From assembly GCA_964421815.1 (NCBI GenBank), contig CAYQYT010000009.1, positions 1-64,000 of the forward strand: DNA of 64,000 bases, in the 5' to 3' direction. Every line of letters begins with the position of its first letter. The stretch's first letter is position 1. Origin of the DNA: DTU089 sp964421815 (GTDB lineage Bacteria; Bacillota; Clostridia; Oscillospirales; Acutalibacteraceae). Shown here piece after piece: positions 51,123 to 59,903 of this stretch. The position numbers were made by a program, and so were the translations under genes. A model generated the notes under the pieces. That model was given only the letters and a program-made list of their open reading frames with translations. It did not search any database and was not told the DNA's origin.

Positions 51123-53567
51123 ATGATGAAAAAACTTCTCTCTACAACAAATATCAGAAAAATTATAAAATGGTTTTTTAAACTTCTGCCCTGCGCCGTA
51201 TATGCAAAGGCATTAAAAAAACTCCCCCTCGACAAGAAGAAAATTCTTTTAGAGGCACAGCACGGCGGTGAAATCAGCGGTAACATTTTCTATATTTTAA
51301 AAGAACTTTCAACAAACAAAGAATACGAATCCTATAACTTGTATTTAAGTTGCAAATCCGACAGCAAGAAAAAAATCAAAAACATTCTCCACAGTTACGG
51401 TGTGGAAAATGTGCGTTTAGTCACCATGTTTTCCCCCAAGTATATGAAAACCGTGGCTTCAGCAAAATACCTTTTTAATGACAACACTTTTCTCCCCTTT
51501 TTCACTAAAAAGGAAGGTCAGGTTTATTTGAACACCTGGCACGGAACACCATTAAAAACCCTTGGCAAAGGTATAAAGAATTCCATGCACAACATCGGCA
51601 ACACTCAAAAGAATTTTGTTTGTGCGGATTATCTTCTCTACCCCAATGAATACACAATGAAGCATATGGTAGAGGACTATATGCTTGAGAATCTTGCAAG
51701 GGGAAAATGCCTTCTTGCCGGCTACCCGAGGAACACGGTATTTTTTGATACCAAAAGGCGTTCCCTGCTCCGAGAAAAGTTCGGAGGAGAGAACACCAGA
51801 ATATATGCATATATGCCAACCTGGAGAGGAACGGTCAGCAGTATTGACAAAAGTGCTAATAGTGATTTAAAAAGTTATTTTGATGAATTGGATAAGAAAC
51901 TTCAAGAAAATGAAATCCTCTACGTTAATCTCCACCCCATAGCAAACAAGGATCTGGACTTCACCGGCTACTCAAAAATCAAAAAATTTCCCGAAAATTA
52001 TGAAACCTATGATTTTCTCAACTGTACCGACTGTTTAATCACCGATTACTCAAGTGTATTTTTCGACTATGCGGTGACGGGTAACAAATGCATTCTCTTT
52101 GCTTATGATGAGGAAGAATATTTCGCAGAGCGCGGAGTGTATAAAACTCTTGACGAACTCCCTTTCCCCAAGGTTAAAACCGTGGATGAACTCCTTTTTG
52201 AAATGCGTTCTCCGAAGCAGTATGATGACGGGGAATTTTTAAAGGAATACTGTGCATATGACTGCATTGACGCAACGAAAAACATTCTTGACCTTGTACT
52301 TCGTTCAGAAAAATCAGGAAAACTTCAATTAAAAGAGATCCCGCGGAACAACAAGAAAAACATTCTTATTCACGGAGGAAATCTCGACCAGAACGGGGTT
52401 ACGGCATCCCTTTTGAATCTACTGAAAAATGTTGATACAGAGAAAAACAACTATTTCGTTTGCTTCCCCTCGGGAAAAGCAAAAGCCCATCAAAATGTCA
52501 TTGCGGATTTGCCCGATGGTGTTGGCTACTTCCCGATGCATGACAGTTTAAATTTGGGGCTTTTTAAAAATATTATTTGGTATGTATTTCTTTTTTCGTG
52601 CCTTATGAAGAAAAAATACATAACGGCGGATTTTATTGCAAAACTTCTGAAAGATGACTGGCAATATGAAATAAAAAGATTATTCGGAGGCGCAGAATTC
52701 GACCACGCAATTCAGTTCACCGGCTACGGACCAAAAATCACCCTGCTCTTTGCCCATTTCGACTGTAAAAAAACAATTTATGTCCACAGCGATATGCGAA
52801 AAGAAATTGAAACAAGGGGCAATCAGCGTGAGGATGTTCTCCGATACGCTTACCGTAACTATGACAATGTTGCTCTTGTTACGGAAGATATATGGGAATC
52901 CATTGCTACCTTTGTTGATAACACCAACAACTTCAAGGTTGCACATAATGTAATCGCTTACGAAAATGTTTTAACCCGGGGAACTGAAGAAATTGTTTTC
53001 GACCGTGACACAACCCAAAGCAACAAAACTTTGGAGGAAGTCAAAAACATTCTGAACAGCGATTCAAAGGTTGTTATAAGCGTCGGAAGATTTTCTCCCG
53101 AAAAAGACCACAAGAGAATGGTTGACGCTTTTAACAAGGTGTGGAGTGACAACAGGAATTCCTATTTCATAATTATCGGCGGCAATCAGTACAACGGTCA
53201 TTACAACAAACTTTGCGAGTACATTAAGGAACTCCCCTGCTGTGACAACGTTGTTCTCATTCTTTCAATGAAAAACCCATTCCCCATTGTCAAAGCATGC
53301 GACGGCTTTATTTTGGCTTCACATTACGAGGGATTCGGTCTTGTTCTTGCGGAAGCGGACATTCTTGGGTTACCCGTTGTTTCAACGGACATTACGGGAC
53401 CGAGAACATTTATGAACAAAAACAACGGACTTCTTGTGGAAAACACCATTGACGGAGTGGAAAAAGGATTTAGACTTCTTCTTGAAGGAAAAGTGCCCAT
53501 GCTTTCCACGGACTACAAAAAATACAATGAAAATGCCGTCAATGAATTTATGGCTTTAATAGGTTAA
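51123..53567 (+). CDS. CDP-glycerol phosphotransferase fused to GT4 glycosyltransferase
   Basis: The ATG at 51123 has AGGAGGG, giving 814 residues. The N-terminal half (to about 400) is a TagB/TagF-like CDP-glycerol:polyol glycerophosphotransferase domain, with LNTWHGTPLKTLGK, LPTW-type MPTWRGT, and CLITDYSSVFFDYA. The C-terminal half (from about 430) is a GT4 glycosyltransferase with SVGRFSPEKDHKRMVDAF and the donor motif ASHYEGFGLVLAEA. The two activities would add glycerol phosphate and sugar to a surface polymer. It converges with tagD and a second tagB/F-like gene. Exact acceptor unknown. Confidence 0.85.
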   Translation: MMKKLLSTTNIRKIIKWFFKLLPCAVYAKALKKLPLDKKKILLEAQHGGEISGNIFYILKELSTNKEYESYNLYLSCKSDSKKKIKNILHSYGVENVRLVTMFSPKYMKTVASAKYLFNDNTFLPFFTKKEGQVYLNTWHGTPLKTLGKGIKNSMHNIGNTQKNFVCADYLLYPNEYTMKHMVEDYMLENLARGKCLLAGYPRNTVFFDTKRRSLLREKFGGENTRIYAYMPTWRGTVSSIDKSANSDLKSYFDELDKKLQENEILYVNLHPIANKDLDFTGYSKIKKFPENYETYDFLNCTDCLITDYSSVFFDYAVTGNKCILFAYDEEEYFAERGVYKTLDELPFPKVKTVDELLFEMRSPKQYDDGEFLKEYCAYDCIDATKNILDLVLRSEKSGKLQLKEIPRNNKKNILIHGGNLDQNGVTASLLNLLKNVDTEKNNYFVCFPSGKAKAHQNVIADLPDGVGYFPMHDSLNLGLFKNIIWYVFLFSCLMKKKYITADFIAKLLKDDWQYEIKRLFGGAEFDHAIQFTGYGPKITLLFAHFDCKKTIYVHSDMRKEIETRGNQREDVLRYAYRNYDNVALVTEDIWESIATFVDNTNNFKVAHNVIAYENVLTRGTEEIVFDRDTTQSNKTLEEVKNILNSDSKVVISVGRFSPEKDHKRMVDAFNKVWSDNRNSYFIIIGGNQYNGHYNKLCEYIKELPCCDNVVLILSMKNPFPIVKACDGFILASHYEGFGLVLAEADILGLPVVSTDITGPRTFMNKNNGLLVENTIDGVEKGFRLLLEGKVPMLSTDYKKYNENAVNEFMALIG

Positions 53568-53571
53568 AAAA

Positions 53572-53607
53572 CAAAGCTATCGATTTTGGGTCGATAGCTT
53601 TGTTTTA
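53572..53607. terminator. bidirectional terminator
   Basis: CAAAGCTATCGA pairs with TCGATAGCTTTG around a 7-nt loop, then TTTTATT. It separates the fusion gene from tagD. Confidence 0.85.
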
Positions 53608-53624
53608 TTATTTACTTGTTATTC

Positions 53625-54056
53625 TTATGTTCTCGGAACTTGGTCAACACCGTCAATAGTTTCCTGAAGTTGAAGATCCTGTTTAATCATTGTTGTGGAA
53701 ACACCGGGGGTACGCTCGAGAAATTTAACCTCGCAGTATTCTTTGAGGTAGTCGAATTTATCGCTGCCTGCCCAGTCATCACCCATAACAACAACGTCAA
53801 TTTTATAGTCCTTGATGTCCTGAATTTTTTGTTCCCAGTTGTTTTCGGGAATAACAAGATCCACATATCTTATTGCTTCAAGCATTTTTTTACGGGTTTC
53901 GTAGCTGTGATATGCTTTTTTACCCTTTGTAGCGTTGAATTCATCGGTGGAAAGTGCAACAACAAGGTAGTCACCAAGTTCTTTGGCTCTTTTCAAAATA
54001 CGAATATGACCGTAATGCAACAAATCAAATGTACCGTAGGTTAAAACTCTTTTCAT
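53625..54056 (-). CDS. tagD: glycerol-3-phosphate cytidylyltransferase
   Basis: Makes CDP-glycerol for wall polymer synthesis. Start ATG at 54056 (AAGGAG), 143 residues. The nucleotidyltransferase motifs HYGH (GTFDLLHYGHIRIL) and RTPGVSTT match the TagD/GCT group. It is 14 nt downstream of the tagB/F-like gene and supplies the donor for that gene and the fusion enzyme opposite. Confidence 0.95.
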   Translation of the reverse strand: MKRVLTYGTFDLLHYGHIRILKRAKELGDYLVVALSTDEFNATKGKKAYHSYETRKKMLEAIRYVDLVIPENNWEQKIQDIKDYKIDVVVMGDDWAGSDKFDYLKEYCEVKFLERTPGVSTTMIKQDLQLQETIDGVDQVPRT

Positions 54057-54070
54057 TTTAATACTCCTTA

Positions 54071-55168
54071 TCACAATCGGGCGCAAATAATACCTGCCAA
54101 TTTCCGTGTATTATCAGTACCCTTGTTTTGAATAAATTTATCTGAAAACCTTTTAAGGTTATCAAAATCGTAAGTTTTGCTCCGAATTGCCGAACACAGT
54201 TCCTTTTCATCCGTAAAGCAAGCAGAGGGCAATTCTTTTTTAATGTCAATATTAAGTCCTTTTTCCTCCTTATACACCTCGTAGTCGGGTATATAAAACC
54301 ACAGGGGCTTATCGAGTAAGGAACACTCAATGGAGGTTGCGGAATAATCGGAAATAACACCCATCGAAATTTTTGCCAAATCGTATGCTGAGAAATCACC
54401 GTTAAACTTATATTCCTCCGGTGTTTCAGTGATAGGATGGGGCGAAACAATCAAGGCATATTCCTCATTACCCTTAAAGGCATCATAAAGCCTTTTTATA
54501 TACAATGTGTCATTGTCCCTGAATGTTGGAAGATATGCAATGATTTTTTTGTTTTCATATTGGGGATTGAGTTTTATAAACTCTTCGTACCTTGAATCGC
54601 CATTAAGAATAACATCCACACGCGGAAGTGATGCTATAAGTATTTTATCTTTACTGCAACCGAAGGCTTCCTGATAAAATCCTGCTGTAATCTCCGAGGG
54701 GGCAATAACTATATCGTAATTCTTATGCATATTCATTGCCTTTGAAACGCTTTCATCCCTGCCCTGTGCCTTTCCCACGGACTGCAAACCGAATTTTTTA
54801 ACGGCACCCAAAGCGTGCCAGATTTGAATTACTGTAAACCCGTCCTTATGTTTCAGGCAGGAAACGGGAATTGAATAGGTATCCGTAACCGCAACCTTTG
54901 CGGAAGCAATTTCCCACATATCCCTGAATATGAAGAAAATGTAGGAAAGTGAAAGTCCGCTTTCATTTTCAAGGCGACGGAGCCTGAAAACCTGTTTTGT
55001 TTCCGGAGAGATTTTTGAAATTTCATCCGAAAGCATTTTCATATCGGGTGATATATCATTGCTTTGCCTTGAGAGCCAGACTATTTTATTCTTTGTTTTT
55101 TGCAATTTCATTGGTGCATAAAGTATTCTTATAAAAAGAACAAACACCTTAACTATAAATAACTTCAT
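54071..55168 (-). CDS. CDP-glycerol glycerophosphotransferase (TagB/TagF-like)
   Basis: Start ATG at 55168, 365 residues; a TTG start 12 nt earlier has no ribosome site. Motifs are VIQIWHALGAVKKFG, IAYLPTFRDN, VSPHPI and GVISDYSATSIECS, the glycerophosphotransferase signature with the active-site histidines (WHALG, SPHP). N-terminal residues 5-20 are hydrophobic and may associate with the membrane. The promoter is at 55201-55229. Confidence 0.9.
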   Translation of the reverse strand: MKLFIVKVFVLFIRILYAPMKLQKTKNKIVWLSRQSNDISPDMKMLSDEISKISPETKQVFRLRRLENESGLSLSYIFFIFRDMWEIASAKVAVTDTYSIPVSCLKHKDGFTVIQIWHALGAVKKFGLQSVGKAQGRDESVSKAMNMHKNYDIVIAPSEITAGFYQEAFGCSKDKILIASLPRVDVILNGDSRYEEFIKLNPQYENKKIIAYLPTFRDNDTLYIKRLYDAFKGNEEYALIVSPHPITETPEEYKFNGDFSAYDLAKISMGVISDYSATSIECSLLDKPLWFYIPDYEVYKEEKGLNIDIKKELPSACFTDEKELCSAIRSKTYDFDNLKRFSDKFIQNKGTDNTRKLAGIICARL

Positions 55169-55200
55169 ACGCCGCCCCAAGTGACTATATAATCAAGTTC

Positions 55201-55229
55201 ATTTTATTCTAATTGCGCCTTTTTGTCAA
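55201..55229 (-). promoter_or_regulatory. sigma-A promoter for the tagB/F-like-tagD unit
   Basis: TTGACA, 17-bp spacer, TAAAAT on the minus strand. Confidence 0.8.
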
Positions 55230-55253
55230 GGAAAAGGAGAATATTGTAAAATG

Positions 55254-55282
55254 TTGAAATTGACAAGGAGCTATGATATAAT
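55254..55282 (+). promoter_or_regulatory. sigma-A promoter upstream of the cobalamin riboswitch
   Basis: TTGAAA, 17-bp spacer, TATAAT, ending just before the riboswitch 5' end. Confidence 0.8.
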
Positions 55283-55285
55283 ACG

Positions 55286-55430
55286 CTTCGTTAAAGGGGA
55301 AACAGGTGTAATTCCTGTACGAGCCCGTCGCCGTGAGGTGCATTTTATGTTTTTATTCTACCCGATGCCGCAAATCGGGGACAAGCCATTGGAGTTTTCC
55401 GAGAAGGTGAATTCAAACGCACCGAGTCGA
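55286..55430 (+). promoter_or_regulatory. cobalamin riboswitch
   Basis: The core GGGGAA-ACA-GGTG-TAAT-TCC and CCCG-TCG-CCGTGAG follows the cobalamin riboswitch consensus. It continues with a hairpin CCCGAT/ATCGGG (55361-55378) and the AAGCCATTGGAG B12-box-like segment at 55383-55394; GGTGC (55337-55341) can pair with GCACC (55419-55423). The 345 bp without a gene is filled by promoters, this element and its expression platform (to about 55500, where CTCTTT and AAAGAG could pair to mask the ribosome site). It should turn down the downstream uptake genes when cobalamin is plentiful. Confidence 0.85.
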
Positions 55431-55525
55431 AATACCCGATAACAACCAACTCTTTAGGCTGTTTACAGCGAACTGCGAGTGCCGGTTTAATAAAAGAGGA
55501 ATATATTTTAAAGGAGAAAATCCAA

Positions 55526-56011
55526 ATGAAAATGACACGTATTAAAAAAACGTTGTCGTTGGTGCTTTGTATTGTGCTTATTGCGGCTATTGCACTGTTT
55601 ACAACCGCCTGTAACGGCAACAATTCATCCGAACCTACAACTTCTGCACAGGAAACCACCTCAACCCCCGCAACAGAGGGAACAACAGCGGCTCCCGATG
55701 CCACCGTCCTCGGTAAGGGCGAAACGAAGTTCACTTTTACCGTAACTGACCTTGACGGCAAACAAACGGTTTTTGAAATCAACACGGACAAGAAAACCGT
55801 CGGTGAAGCACTTCTGGAACTTGAACTTATTGCAGGGGACGATAGTGAATACGGTTTGTATGTAAAAACCGTAAACGGCACAACCCTTGACTATGACAAG
55901 GACGGCGCATATTGGGGATTCTACACCAATGGAGAATATGCAATGACAGGTGTTGATTCAACGGATATTGTTCCCGGAGAAACCTACGAACTCAGAGCAG
56001 AAAAAGGATGA
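55526..56011 (+). CDS. DUF4430 lipoprotein, probable corrinoid-capture protein
   Basis: 161 residues with a type II signal peptide (lipobox FTTAC, lipidation at about C29) and a Thr/Ser-rich spacer. The C-terminal domain (about 65-161: FTFTVTDLDGKQTVFEI, KTVGEALLEL, YWGFYTNGEY) is DUF4430, the fold of the C-terminal beta domain of transcobalamin. The riboswitch upstream and the ECF S-component coupled downstream argue for corrinoid binding outside the cell. The ribosome site AAAGGAG is clear. The function is inferred from context. Confidence 0.82.
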   Translation: MKMTRIKKTLSLVLCIVLIAAIALFTTACNGNNSSEPTTSAQETTSTPATEGTTAAPDATVLGKGETKFTFTVTDLDGKQTVFEINTDKKTVGEALLELELIAGDDSEYGLYVKTVNGTTLDYDKDGAYWGFYTNGEYAMTGVDSTDIVPGETYELRAEKG

Positions 56012-56529
56012 AATTAAAACTCAAAGAAGCCGTTATTTTCGGTATGTTGGGTGCGGTAATGTATGCCTCAAAGGTTATGCTGGAATTCCTGCCCAACGTG
56101 CATTTAATCGGTGTTTTCATTGTAGCAATTACAGTCACTTACAGAAAGAAAGCACTGTACCCCATTTATGTTTTCATTTTTTTAACGGGGCTTCTCAACG
56201 GCTTCGGTATGTGGTGGATTCCCTACTTATATATCTGGGCAATTCTTTGGGGAGCGGTAATGCTTTTACCCAAAAGCCTGCCTTCCAAAGCGGCTCCCCT
56301 GATTTACGCAATTGTTTGCTCCTTGCACGGTTTCCTTTACGGAACCCTTTACGCTCCGGCACAGGCAATTATGTTCGGACTGGATTTTAAAGGTATGATT
56401 GCATGGATTGTGGCCGGTCTCCCCTATGATGCAATTCACGGTGTAAGCAATTTCATTTGCGGTCTGTTACTGATTGTTCCGGTTATAAGTATTTTAAAAA
56501 TTGCGGAAAAAACCGCAAAAAAGACATAA
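56008..56529 (+). CDS. ECF transporter S-component, probable cobalamin
   Basis: A 173-residue membrane protein with about six helices and the S-component segment AGLPYDAIHGVSNFICGLLL near the C terminus. It starts in an ATGA overlap with the lipoprotein gene. Under a cobalamin riboswitch the substrate is probably a corrinoid (CbrT/CblT-like). No ECF energising module (EcfA/A'/T) is in the window; a shared one elsewhere in the genome is assumed. Confidence 0.8.
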   Translation: MKLKLKEAVIFGMLGAVMYASKVMLEFLPNVHLIGVFIVAITVTYRKKALYPIYVFIFLTGLLNGFGMWWIPYLYIWAILWGAVMLLPKSLPSKAAPLIYAIVCSLHGFLYGTLYAPAQAIMFGLDFKGMIAWIVAGLPYDAIHGVSNFICGLLLIVPVISILKIAEKTAKKT

Positions 56530-56534
56530 AAACA

Positions 56535-56578
56535 CTCCCTGTTTAATTCTGATTGAACTAAACAGGGAGCAATTTTTA
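56535..56578. terminator. bidirectional terminator
   Basis: CTCCCTGTTTA pairs with TAAACAGGGAG, then a T-run. It separates the ECF gene from the end of the his operon. Confidence 0.8.
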
Positions 56579-57226
56579 TACCATTTTTTCTTGTTTTACC
56601 TTGTGATCTATTACGTGACGGGATTTGAGTTCGTTCATTATATCATCAACGGAAATACCCATTTCAATCATAAGAACGAGAACATGGTACATAAGGTCGG
56701 AAATCTCGTAAATTGTTTCCGCTTTATCGTCGGCTTTGCCGGCGATTATAACCTCGGTACATTCCTCCCCCACTTTTTTGAGTATTTTATCAATACCCTT
56801 TTCAAAAAGGTAGGTTGTATATGAGCCTTCCTTGGGGTCAAGTTTTCTGCCCTCAATGGTTTTTACAAGGCTGTCAACGGTGAATTTCGGTGCAATTTCC
56901 TCATTTTCAAAAGCAGTATTAAAGAAACAACTTTCCTCCCCCGTATGACAAGCGGGACCCTCTTTTTTAACCCTTACGGTAAGTGCATCCATATCGCAAT
57001 CCGCAGTAATGCTGGCAATGTGCTGATAATTACCGCTGGTTTCCCCTTTGAGCCAAAGTTCCTGCCTTGAACGGCTCCAGAAACAGGTCATTTTCTTTTC
57101 AAGAGAGATTTTAAGGCTCTCCTTATTCATATATGCAAGGGTGAGGACATCCCCTGTTTCCTCATCCACCACTATTGCGGGAATAAGCCCTTTTTCGTCA
57201 AATTTAAGTTTTTCAATGTCAAACAT
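56576..57226 (-). CDS. hisIE: bifunctional HisI-HisE (PR-AMP cyclohydrolase / PR-ATP pyrophosphatase)
   Basis: 216 residues carrying both steps after HisG. The N-terminal HisI domain shows TCFWSRSRQELWLKGETSGN and CHTGEESCF (metal cysteines). The C-terminal HisE domain has LFEKGIDKILKKVGEECTE. It is the last gene of the operon, one base after hisF. Confidence 0.96.
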   Translation of the reverse strand: MFDIEKLKFDEKGLIPAIVVDEETGDVLTLAYMNKESLKISLEKKMTCFWSRSRQELWLKGETSGNYQHIASITADCDMDALTVRVKKEGPACHTGEESCFFNTAFENEEIAPKFTVDSLVKTIEGRKLDPKEGSYTTYLFEKGIDKILKKVGEECTEVIIAGKADDKAETIYEISDLMYHVLVLMIEMGISVDDIMNELKSRHVIDHKVKQEKMV

Positions 57227-57227
57227 A

Positions 57228-57986
57228 TTATAACCTCACAGTAATATCATTTTCTTTCAGGGTTTTCTTCAAATCGCGGATTTCAACTTCACCGTAATGG
57301 AAGATTGATGCGGCAAGTCCCGCGCTAATCTTTGGGACCCCGTTGAACAGGTCAACAAAGTCCTGCTTGCAACCCGCACCGCCGGAAGCAATAACGGGAA
57401 CATTTACAATATCACAAACCGCCTTTAAGAGTTCAAGGTCAAAGCCCTTTTTCACTCCGTCGGTATCAATGGAGTTTACAACAATCTCCCCCGCTCCGTT
57501 TGCAACACCTTGTTTAATCCACTCCAACGCATCGAGCCCCGTATTTTCTCTGCCGCCTTTTGCAAAAACCCTGAACACTCCGTCAACCCTTTTAATATCA
57601 ACGGAAAGCACAACACATTGATCCCCGTATTTTTCCGCCGCCGCGGGAATAATATGGGGATTTTTTATGGCACCCGAATTCACGCTTACCTTGTCTGCAC
57701 CGCAATTAAGCACTCTTTCAAAATCCTCAAGACTGTTTATTCCGCCACCCACAGTTAAAGGTATGAACACCTTTGATGCGGTTTCTCGGAGTATATCCGT
57801 AAAAAGTTTTCTGCCGTCGGAAGATGCGGTTATATCGTAAAAAACAAGTTCATCCGCACCATTGGCACTGTAATACTCCGCAAGTTGAACAGGGGAAGAA
57901 ATCTCATTGAGATTTTCAAAATTTGTTCCTTTTACCACCGTTCCGTTGCGAACATCAAGACAGGGAATAATTCTTTTTGTAATCAT
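57228..57986 (-). CDS. hisF: imidazole glycerol phosphate synthase subunit HisF
   Basis: The 252-residue cyclase barrel makes imidazole glycerol phosphate with ammonia from HisH. N-terminal IIPCLDVRNGTVVKG with the catalytic aspartate, plus VTVGGGI and ASGGAGC phosphate-binding loops. It starts in an ATGA overlap with hisA. Confidence 0.97.
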   Translation of the reverse strand: MITKRIIPCLDVRNGTVVKGTNFENLNEISSPVQLAEYYSANGADELVFYDITASSDGRKLFTDILRETASKVFIPLTVGGGINSLEDFERVLNCGADKVSVNSGAIKNPHIIPAAAEKYGDQCVVLSVDIKRVDGVFRVFAKGGRENTGLDALEWIKQGVANGAGEIVVNSIDTDGVKKGFDLELLKAVCDIVNVPVIASGGAGCKQDFVDLFNGVPKISAGLAASIFHYGEVEIRDLKKTLKENDITVRL

Positions 57987-58696
57987 TTTACTGCCTCCAA
58001 TGCATCCTTTATTTTAATTGCACCCGTATAATATGCCTTGCCGATAATTGCACCGAAAAGATTCATTTCATTAAGTGCTTTGATATCGTCAAGGGAGGAA
58101 ACTCCTCCGGATGCGATAATATTCATATTGAATTTTTGGGAAAGTTCCTTGTACATTTCCCTGTTTGTACCCTGCATCGCACCATCCTTTGAAATATCGG
58201 TGCAAATTACCGTGGAAACATTTATTTTACTGAGCATTTCAAAAAATTCTAAGGTACTGTACTCGGACTTTTCAACCCAACCTTTTATGGCAACCTTGCC
58301 GTCCTTAATATCCGCGCCAACTGCGATTTTGTCACCGTAGGTTGCCACGGCATTTTGGAGAAACTCCCTGTCGGTTACTGCCGCAGTACCTAAAATAACA
58401 CGCTTTACACCTGCGTCAAGATATGCTTTAACTGTTTTCATTGAGCGAATTCCGCCGCCCACTTCAACATTCAAGGATGTATTTTCAACAAAACTTTTGA
58501 TTATTTCAATATTCGGTGTTCCGCCGTCCCGAGCACCCTCAAGGTCAACGGTATGAAGTTCCGTAGCGCCCTGGCTTTCAAAATCCTTGGCAATTTCAAT
58601 GGGATTATTTGAATAAACCGTCAAATCCTTGTAATTGCCTTTTAAAAGCCGTACCGCCTTGCCCTCGTATAAATCTATGGCAGGAAATATTTTCAT
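57983..58696 (-). CDS. hisA: ProFAR isomerase HisA
   Basis: Start ATG at 58696 follows GGGGTAAAACA; the longer frame starts with GTG inside hisH. The 237-residue barrel shows FPAIDLYEGKAVRLLKG, EVGGGIR, CTDISKDGAMQGTN and ASGGVSS. It lies 4 nt after hisH. Confidence 0.97.
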   Translation of the reverse strand: MKIFPAIDLYEGKAVRLLKGNYKDLTVYSNNPIEIAKDFESQGATELHTVDLEGARDGGTPNIEIIKSFVENTSLNVEVGGGIRSMKTVKAYLDAGVKRVILGTAAVTDREFLQNAVATYGDKIAVGADIKDGKVAIKGWVEKSEYSTLEFFEMLSKINVSTVICTDISKDGAMQGTNREMYKELSQKFNMNIIASGGVSSLDDIKALNEMNLFGAIIGKAYYTGAIKIKDALEAVK

Positions 58697-58700
58697 TGTT

Positions 58701-59315
58701 TTACCCCATTTCACAAAATGCTCTCAAAATTTTCAAACCCGTGTCGCCGCTTTTTTCCGGATGAAACTGGCAACCGAAAACATTTCCCGAAGCGACTGCG
58801 GCGGTAATTTCAGCGCCGTATTCCGCAGAAGCGATCAAGGATTTTTCACATCCGACACCGAAATATGAGTGAACAAAATACACGCAGTCACCCTCGTTGA
58901 TATATTTAAAAAGTTCATTTTTCTTGTTATGGAATTTCAATGCATTCCAGCCCATATGGGGTATGGCATAATCCCCGGGGATTTTTTCTTTCAAAGGAAT
59001 AATCTCACCCTCAATAAGTCCCAATCCCCTATGCTCTCCGTATTCGTAACTCTTTTCAAAAAGCAACTGCATACCGAGACAAATTCCCAAGAGGGGCTTT
59101 CCGCTCTGTGCCTGTTGGAGCACAACGTCAAACATTCTGCTGTTTTTCAGTTTATTCACCGCGTCACCGAAAGCACCCACACCGGGCAAAATAATTCTGT
59201 CCGCCGATTTAATAACACTTTCATCTCTTGTGACAACGGCTTCTTCACCGATTTTTTTTAAAGAGCATTGTAACGAAAACAAATTTCCCACACCGTAGTC
59301 AATTATGGCAAGCAT
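58701..59315 (-). CDS. hisH: imidazole glycerol phosphate synthase subunit HisH
   Basis: The 204-residue glutaminase supplies ammonia to HisF. Nucleophile cysteine in LLGICLGMQLLF and the H-E pair in CQFHPEKS are present. The ATG at 59315 shares one base with the hisB stop (TGATG); a GTG one codon earlier is less well spaced from GGGGG. Confidence 0.97.
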   Translation of the reverse strand: MLAIIDYGVGNLFSLQCSLKKIGEEAVVTRDESVIKSADRIILPGVGAFGDAVNKLKNSRMFDVVLQQAQSGKPLLGICLGMQLLFEKSYEYGEHRGLGLIEGEIIPLKEKIPGDYAIPHMGWNALKFHNKKNELFKYINEGDCVYFVHSYFGVGCEKSLIASAEYGAEITAAVASGNVFGCQFHPEKSGDTGLKILRAFCEMG

Positions 59316-59902
59316 CACAGAACCCCCTTTGATGAGGGAATTTCACCCCCGAGGGTTTCATCAACGGCAACCGCACTTTTAAGACTTCTTGCAAAGGATT
59401 TAAAAGTACCCTCAATAATATGGTGACTGTTAACTCCGTCAAGTTGGCGAATGTGCAAGGTTACACCGCTGTTAAAGGCAAAGGCTACAAAGAATTCTCT
59501 TACAAGTTCCGTATCAAAATCCCCCACCATTGCCGCAGGAATTTCAAGGTTGTATCTGAGATACGGTCTGCCGGAAATGTCAACCGCCGTCAGAATCAAG
59601 GCTTCATCCATGGGGAGCATTGTATTTGCGTAACGGTTAATGCCCGCCTTATCTCCCAACGCCTCTTTAAAGGCCTGTCCCAAAGCAATGCCTATATCTT
59701 CAGTGGTATGATGACCATCTACATTGATATCACCCACGCATTTTACTTCCAGATCAAATCTTGAATGCTTTGCCAAAAGCACAAGCATGTGATCAAGAAA
59801 GCCTATACCGGTTTCAATACTGCAAGCACCCTTGCCGTCAAGATTCAGTTTAACAAAAACGTCAGTTTCGGCTGTTTTTCTTTTAACTTCTGCACTTCTC
59901 AT
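59315..59902 (-). CDS. hisB: imidazoleglycerol-phosphate dehydratase
   Basis: Monofunctional dehydratase, 194 residues, start ATG at 59902 (GGAGG). The metal motifs GFLDHMLVLLAKHS and DGHHTTEDIGIALG are intact, with the second pair SHHIIEGTFK. The phosphatase half of the enterobacterial HisB is absent. Confidence 0.97.
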   Translation of the reverse strand: MRSAEVKRKTAETDVFVKLNLDGKGACSIETGIGFLDHMLVLLAKHSRFDLEVKCVGDINVDGHHTTEDIGIALGQAFKEALGDKAGINRYANTMLPMDEALILTAVDISGRPYLRYNLEIPAAMVGDFDTELVREFFVAFAFNSGVTLHIRQLDGVNSHHIIEGTFKSFARSLKSAVAVDETLGGEIPSSKGVL

Positions 59903-59903
59903 A

